In this document: positions 62,167 through 64,000 of the stretch, one piece after another
Numbering within the stretch: position 1 is the first letter of the stretch
How the letters are laid out: each line of letters begins with the position of its first letter
NCBI RefSeq assembly: GCF_035556095.1
Contig: NZ_DATMFT010000005.1
Span: 62,001-126,000 of the forward strand
Source of the DNA: Parapedobacter sp035556095
Lineage (GTDB): Bacteria > Bacteroidota > Bacteroidia > Sphingobacteriales > Sphingobacteriaceae
Length of the DNA: 64,000 nt
Direction: 5' to 3'
Notes under the pieces: model-generated
Seen by the model: only the letters and a program-made list of their open reading frames with translations
What the model was told of the DNA's origin: nothing
The model's database searches: none
Program-made: the position numbers and the translations under genes

Positions 62167-62520
62167 ATGAATAAATTAAGCAACGTCGATGAATACATCA
62201 ACAGTTTCCCACAAGGAATCAAAGTGATATTGGAGCAAATCCGGCAGACCATCAGGCAAAAGTCTCCCGATGCTGTTGAATCCATCAGCTACGGCATGCC
62301 TACTTACAAGCTAAACGGCAAACCGCTGGTCTATTTTGCAGGTTACAAAAACCACATCGGATTTTATGCCACGCCAACGGGGCATTCCGAATTTGCAGAG
62401 GAGTTAGCAACATACAAACAAGGCAAAGGGTCGGTGCAGTTTCCCTTGAATAACCCCATGCCGCTGGATTTAATTAGCAGGATCGTCGCATTTCGCGTGA
62501 GGGAGACCTTGGAAAAATAA
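62167..62520 (+). CDS. DUF1801/YdhG-like protein (second)
   Basis: 117 residues. NVDEYINSFPQGIKVILEQIRQTIRQKSPDAVESISYGMPTYKLNGKPLVYFAGYKNHIGFYATP and the C-terminal KQGKGSVQFPLNNPMPLDLISRIVAFR are the family signatures, as at 58720-59088. The two proteins are about as far apart as family members usually are, so this is not a recent duplicate. Iron-sulfur or frataxin-like roles have been proposed for parts of the wider family, without proof. Confidence 0.92.
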   Translation: MNKLSNVDEYINSFPQGIKVILEQIRQTIRQKSPDAVESISYGMPTYKLNGKPLVYFAGYKNHIGFYATPTGHSEFAEELATYKQGKGSVQFPLNNPMPLDLISRIVAFRVRETLEK

Positions 62521-62529
62521 AATACACAC

Positions 62530-62616
62530 ATGATCAGTATCCAACGCACCGATTCTAACCATCCGGATTTCATTAAATTAGTAGCCGCCTTAAATGCCGA
62601 TCTTGGTGCTTTTTAA
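62530..62616 (+). pseudogene. N-terminal remnant of a GNAT-type acetyltransferase
   Basis: 28 codons from ATG at 62530: MISIQRTDSNHPDFIKLVAA then LNADLGAF and a stop. This is the typical start of a small Bacteroidota GNAT protein (ISIxRTxSxxPDF...LxADL), cut off where the RDGxxHxFYAQ continuation should follow. The rest of the gene is gone; the next ATG starts an unrelated gene 11 bp on. Confidence 0.55.
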
Positions 62617-62627
62617 ATTTTTTTTAA

Positions 62628-63650
62628 ATGAATCGAAAAGATTTTCTCCGTTCTACCCTGTTCCTATGTACGCCAGTAATCATTCCGTTTGGTAGCAAGG
62701 GCGTACCTGATTTCGAAGATGGTTATGTTATGACTGTCAATGGCCCCGTGTCAACACGGGATATCGGGTTCACCCTTTCACATGAACACATCATGGTAGA
62801 CTTTATTGGGGCTGATGAGGTAACACCTGCCCGCTACGATACCGATGATGTATTTGTTAAATCACTACCACACCTAAAACAGGCGGGTGAACTGGGGTGC
62901 AAGACGTTGGTAGAATGTACACCTGCATGGTTGGGCCGCGATGTACTGTTAATGCGGCGACTCGCTATCGCAAGCGGCCTCCATATCATCACCAACACGG
63001 GATATTATGGCGCTTCTGCAGAAAAGTTTCTACCGATACATGCTCACAGTGAATCTGCTGAACAACTCGCCGCGCGTTGGATAGGAGAATGGAAAGACGG
63101 AATCGACGGCTCTGGCATCAAACCTGGTTTCATTAAAATAGGTGTCGATGGTTATCCGCTTTCCGCCGTACAACGCAAATTGGTAGCGGCCGCTGCGCTG
63201 ACCCACCTGGAAACCGGTTTAACCATCGGCATTCACACCGGTAGCGGAGCGGCAGCACAAGAGGAGCTAAACATCCTCAAAAACATGGGGGTAGCACCCG
63301 AAGCTTGGATCTGGATTCATGCTCAAAATGAGTTGAATAGTGCCACACATATCAACATGGCTAAAGAAGGTGCATGGGTATCGTTTGATGGATTAAGTGA
63401 CCAATCCGTCGATACCTATATCCAATTCCTTACCAATATGAAAACCGCAAACATGCTGCACAAGGTATTGGTTTCGCATGATGCTGGATGGTACCATGTG
63501 GGTGAGCCAGATGGAGGGAATTACCGTCCGTATCATACTGTCTTTACAGCACTTATTCCAGCATTGAGGAAAAGTGGATTCTCAGATGCCGAGATCAACC
63601 TGATATTTATAAAAAATCCTGCCCATGCATTGGCTGTAAGGATACGGTAG
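62628..63650 (+). CDS. Phosphotriesterase-family hydrolase, exported
   Basis: 340 residues, amidohydrolase TIM-barrel. A signal peptide-like start (MNRKDFLRSTLFLCTPVIIPFG) is unusual for the family. The two-metal site: His52 and His54 in TLSHEHIMVDF, the carbamylated Lys in FIKIGVDG, His in GIHTGSG, His in WIHAQNE, and the Asp in VLVSHDAGWYH. Family members hydrolyse phosphotriesters, lactones or phosphosugars; the natural substrate is unknown. Confidence 0.9.
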   Translation: MNRKDFLRSTLFLCTPVIIPFGSKGVPDFEDGYVMTVNGPVSTRDIGFTLSHEHIMVDFIGADEVTPARYDTDDVFVKSLPHLKQAGELGCKTLVECTPAWLGRDVLLMRRLAIASGLHIITNTGYYGASAEKFLPIHAHSESAEQLAARWIGEWKDGIDGSGIKPGFIKIGVDGYPLSAVQRKLVAAAALTHLETGLTIGIHTGSGAAAQEELNILKNMGVAPEAWIWIHAQNELNSATHINMAKEGAWVSFDGLSDQSVDTYIQFLTNMKTANMLHKVLVSHDAGWYHVGEPDGGNYRPYHTVFTALIPALRKSGFSDAEINLIFIKNPAHALAVRIR

Positions 63651-63669
63651 CACAGTATAGTCTATTGCT

Positions 63670-64000
63670 TCAATCGCTCTTTAAACTCCGCCTTGAATTT
63701 GTCAAATTAGCTTGCTGCAAGGCTTGTTTTACAGTGTCCTTGTTGGGCTTGGATATGGGTATTTTTTCACCAGATAGTAACAATAGAATACCACCGTCTT
63801 CTTTTAACCAGCTTTTTACATATTTCGGATTTACTAAATGACTTTGGTGGGTTCTTAAAAATCCGTTGGGGCACAGTAAGTCTGCATATTCTTTAAGTGA
63901 TTTGGAAACCATTATTTTTTCACTACTCGAAAGGAAGAAATGGGTATACGTATTGTCTGCTTCGCAACGTATAATTTCTGATAAAGCAACATACCTTATT
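63670..64000 (-). CDS. LytTR DNA-binding response regulator, C-terminal part, cut by the right edge
   Basis: At least 110 residues. The frame is open to the right edge; reading the edge bases gives YVALSEIIRCEADNTYTHFFL, which continues into MVSKSLKEYADLL, FLRTHQSHLVNPKYVKSW and GEKIPISK, the full LytTR fold that binds promoter repeats. The receiver domain, if present, lies outside the window. The tail NLTNSRRSLKSD is unusual. Confidence 0.85.
   Translation of the reverse strand, partial: IRYVALSEIIRCEADNTYTHFFLSSSEKIMVSKSLKEYADLLCPNGFLRTHQSHLVNPKYVKSWLKEDGGILLLLSGEKIPISKPNKDTVKQALQQANLTNSRRSLKSD

Noticed and set aside
61895..62520. An integrated element at tRNA-Lys.
   Set aside because: I see no integrase, no repeat of the tRNA 3' end downstream and no foreign-looking gene block within the window.
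1..64000. CRISPR arrays, insertion sequences and rRNA genes.
   Set aside because: No regularly spaced repeats, transposase motifs or rRNA-like stretches were found on reading the sequence.

Overview
The window looks like a chromosomal segment of a Bacteroidota bacterium, most likely Sphingobacteriaceae-like (a Parapedobacter/Pedobacter type; the genus is inference). The evidence is the lack of Shine-Dalgarno sites, many promoters of the TTG-N19-21-TAnnTTTG type, and typical families: DUF1573, DUF3822, DUF4296 and LVIVD proteins, MutS2, UbiA-type prenyltransferase, a TonB receptor with a carboxypeptidase-like N-terminal domain, and many lipoproteins and secreted beta-rich proteins. There is one tRNA gene. 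I see no rRNA, CRISPR array, insertion sequence or prophage.

Layout. 1-5.1 kb: the start of a hybrid NRPS-PKS gene that runs off the left edge (A-PCP-KS-AT, with a serine-type A-domain code), a decayed glycosyltransferase copy, and a glycosyltransferase. 5.3-15 kb: a second glycosyltransferase, dapA, ligA, a translationally coupled acyltransferase/glycosyltransferase pair, a WbqC-like protein and envelope proteins. 15-29 kb: mostly housekeeping genes (engB, prenyltransferase, topA, cmk, aminotransferase, queE, thrS-infC-rpmI-rplT, gap). 29-37 kb: a thioredoxin-fold lipoprotein, aspartate kinase, GNAT, a YggS-type PLP protein, the DUF4296-mutS2 operon behind a duplicated promoter, and an MgtC-like protein. 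37-52 kb: TonB receptor, secreted nuclease, three APC amino-acid permeases, a membrane pyrophosphatase, a frameshifted S9 peptidase and an exported methyltransferase. 52-64 kb: RecD-like helicase, DUF3822-rsmD-nudix operon, esterase, MFS transporter, tag, xth, two DUF1801 proteins, a frameshifted methyltransferase, tRNA-Lys, a truncated acetyltransferase remnant, a phosphotriesterase-like protein, and a LytTR regulator cut by the right edge.

The least ordinary items are the serine-starting NRPS-PKS; a perfect-period (75 bp) tandem duplication that gives mutS2 two promoters; several promoters whose -7 box ends only 4-5 nt before the start codon, implying leaderless mRNAs; a family of GTCGTAA-type repeats abutting stop codons; and two single-base frameshifts, one of them inside the catalytic serine motif of the S9 peptidase. 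The gene calls rest on translated motifs and general family knowledge; no database search was run.
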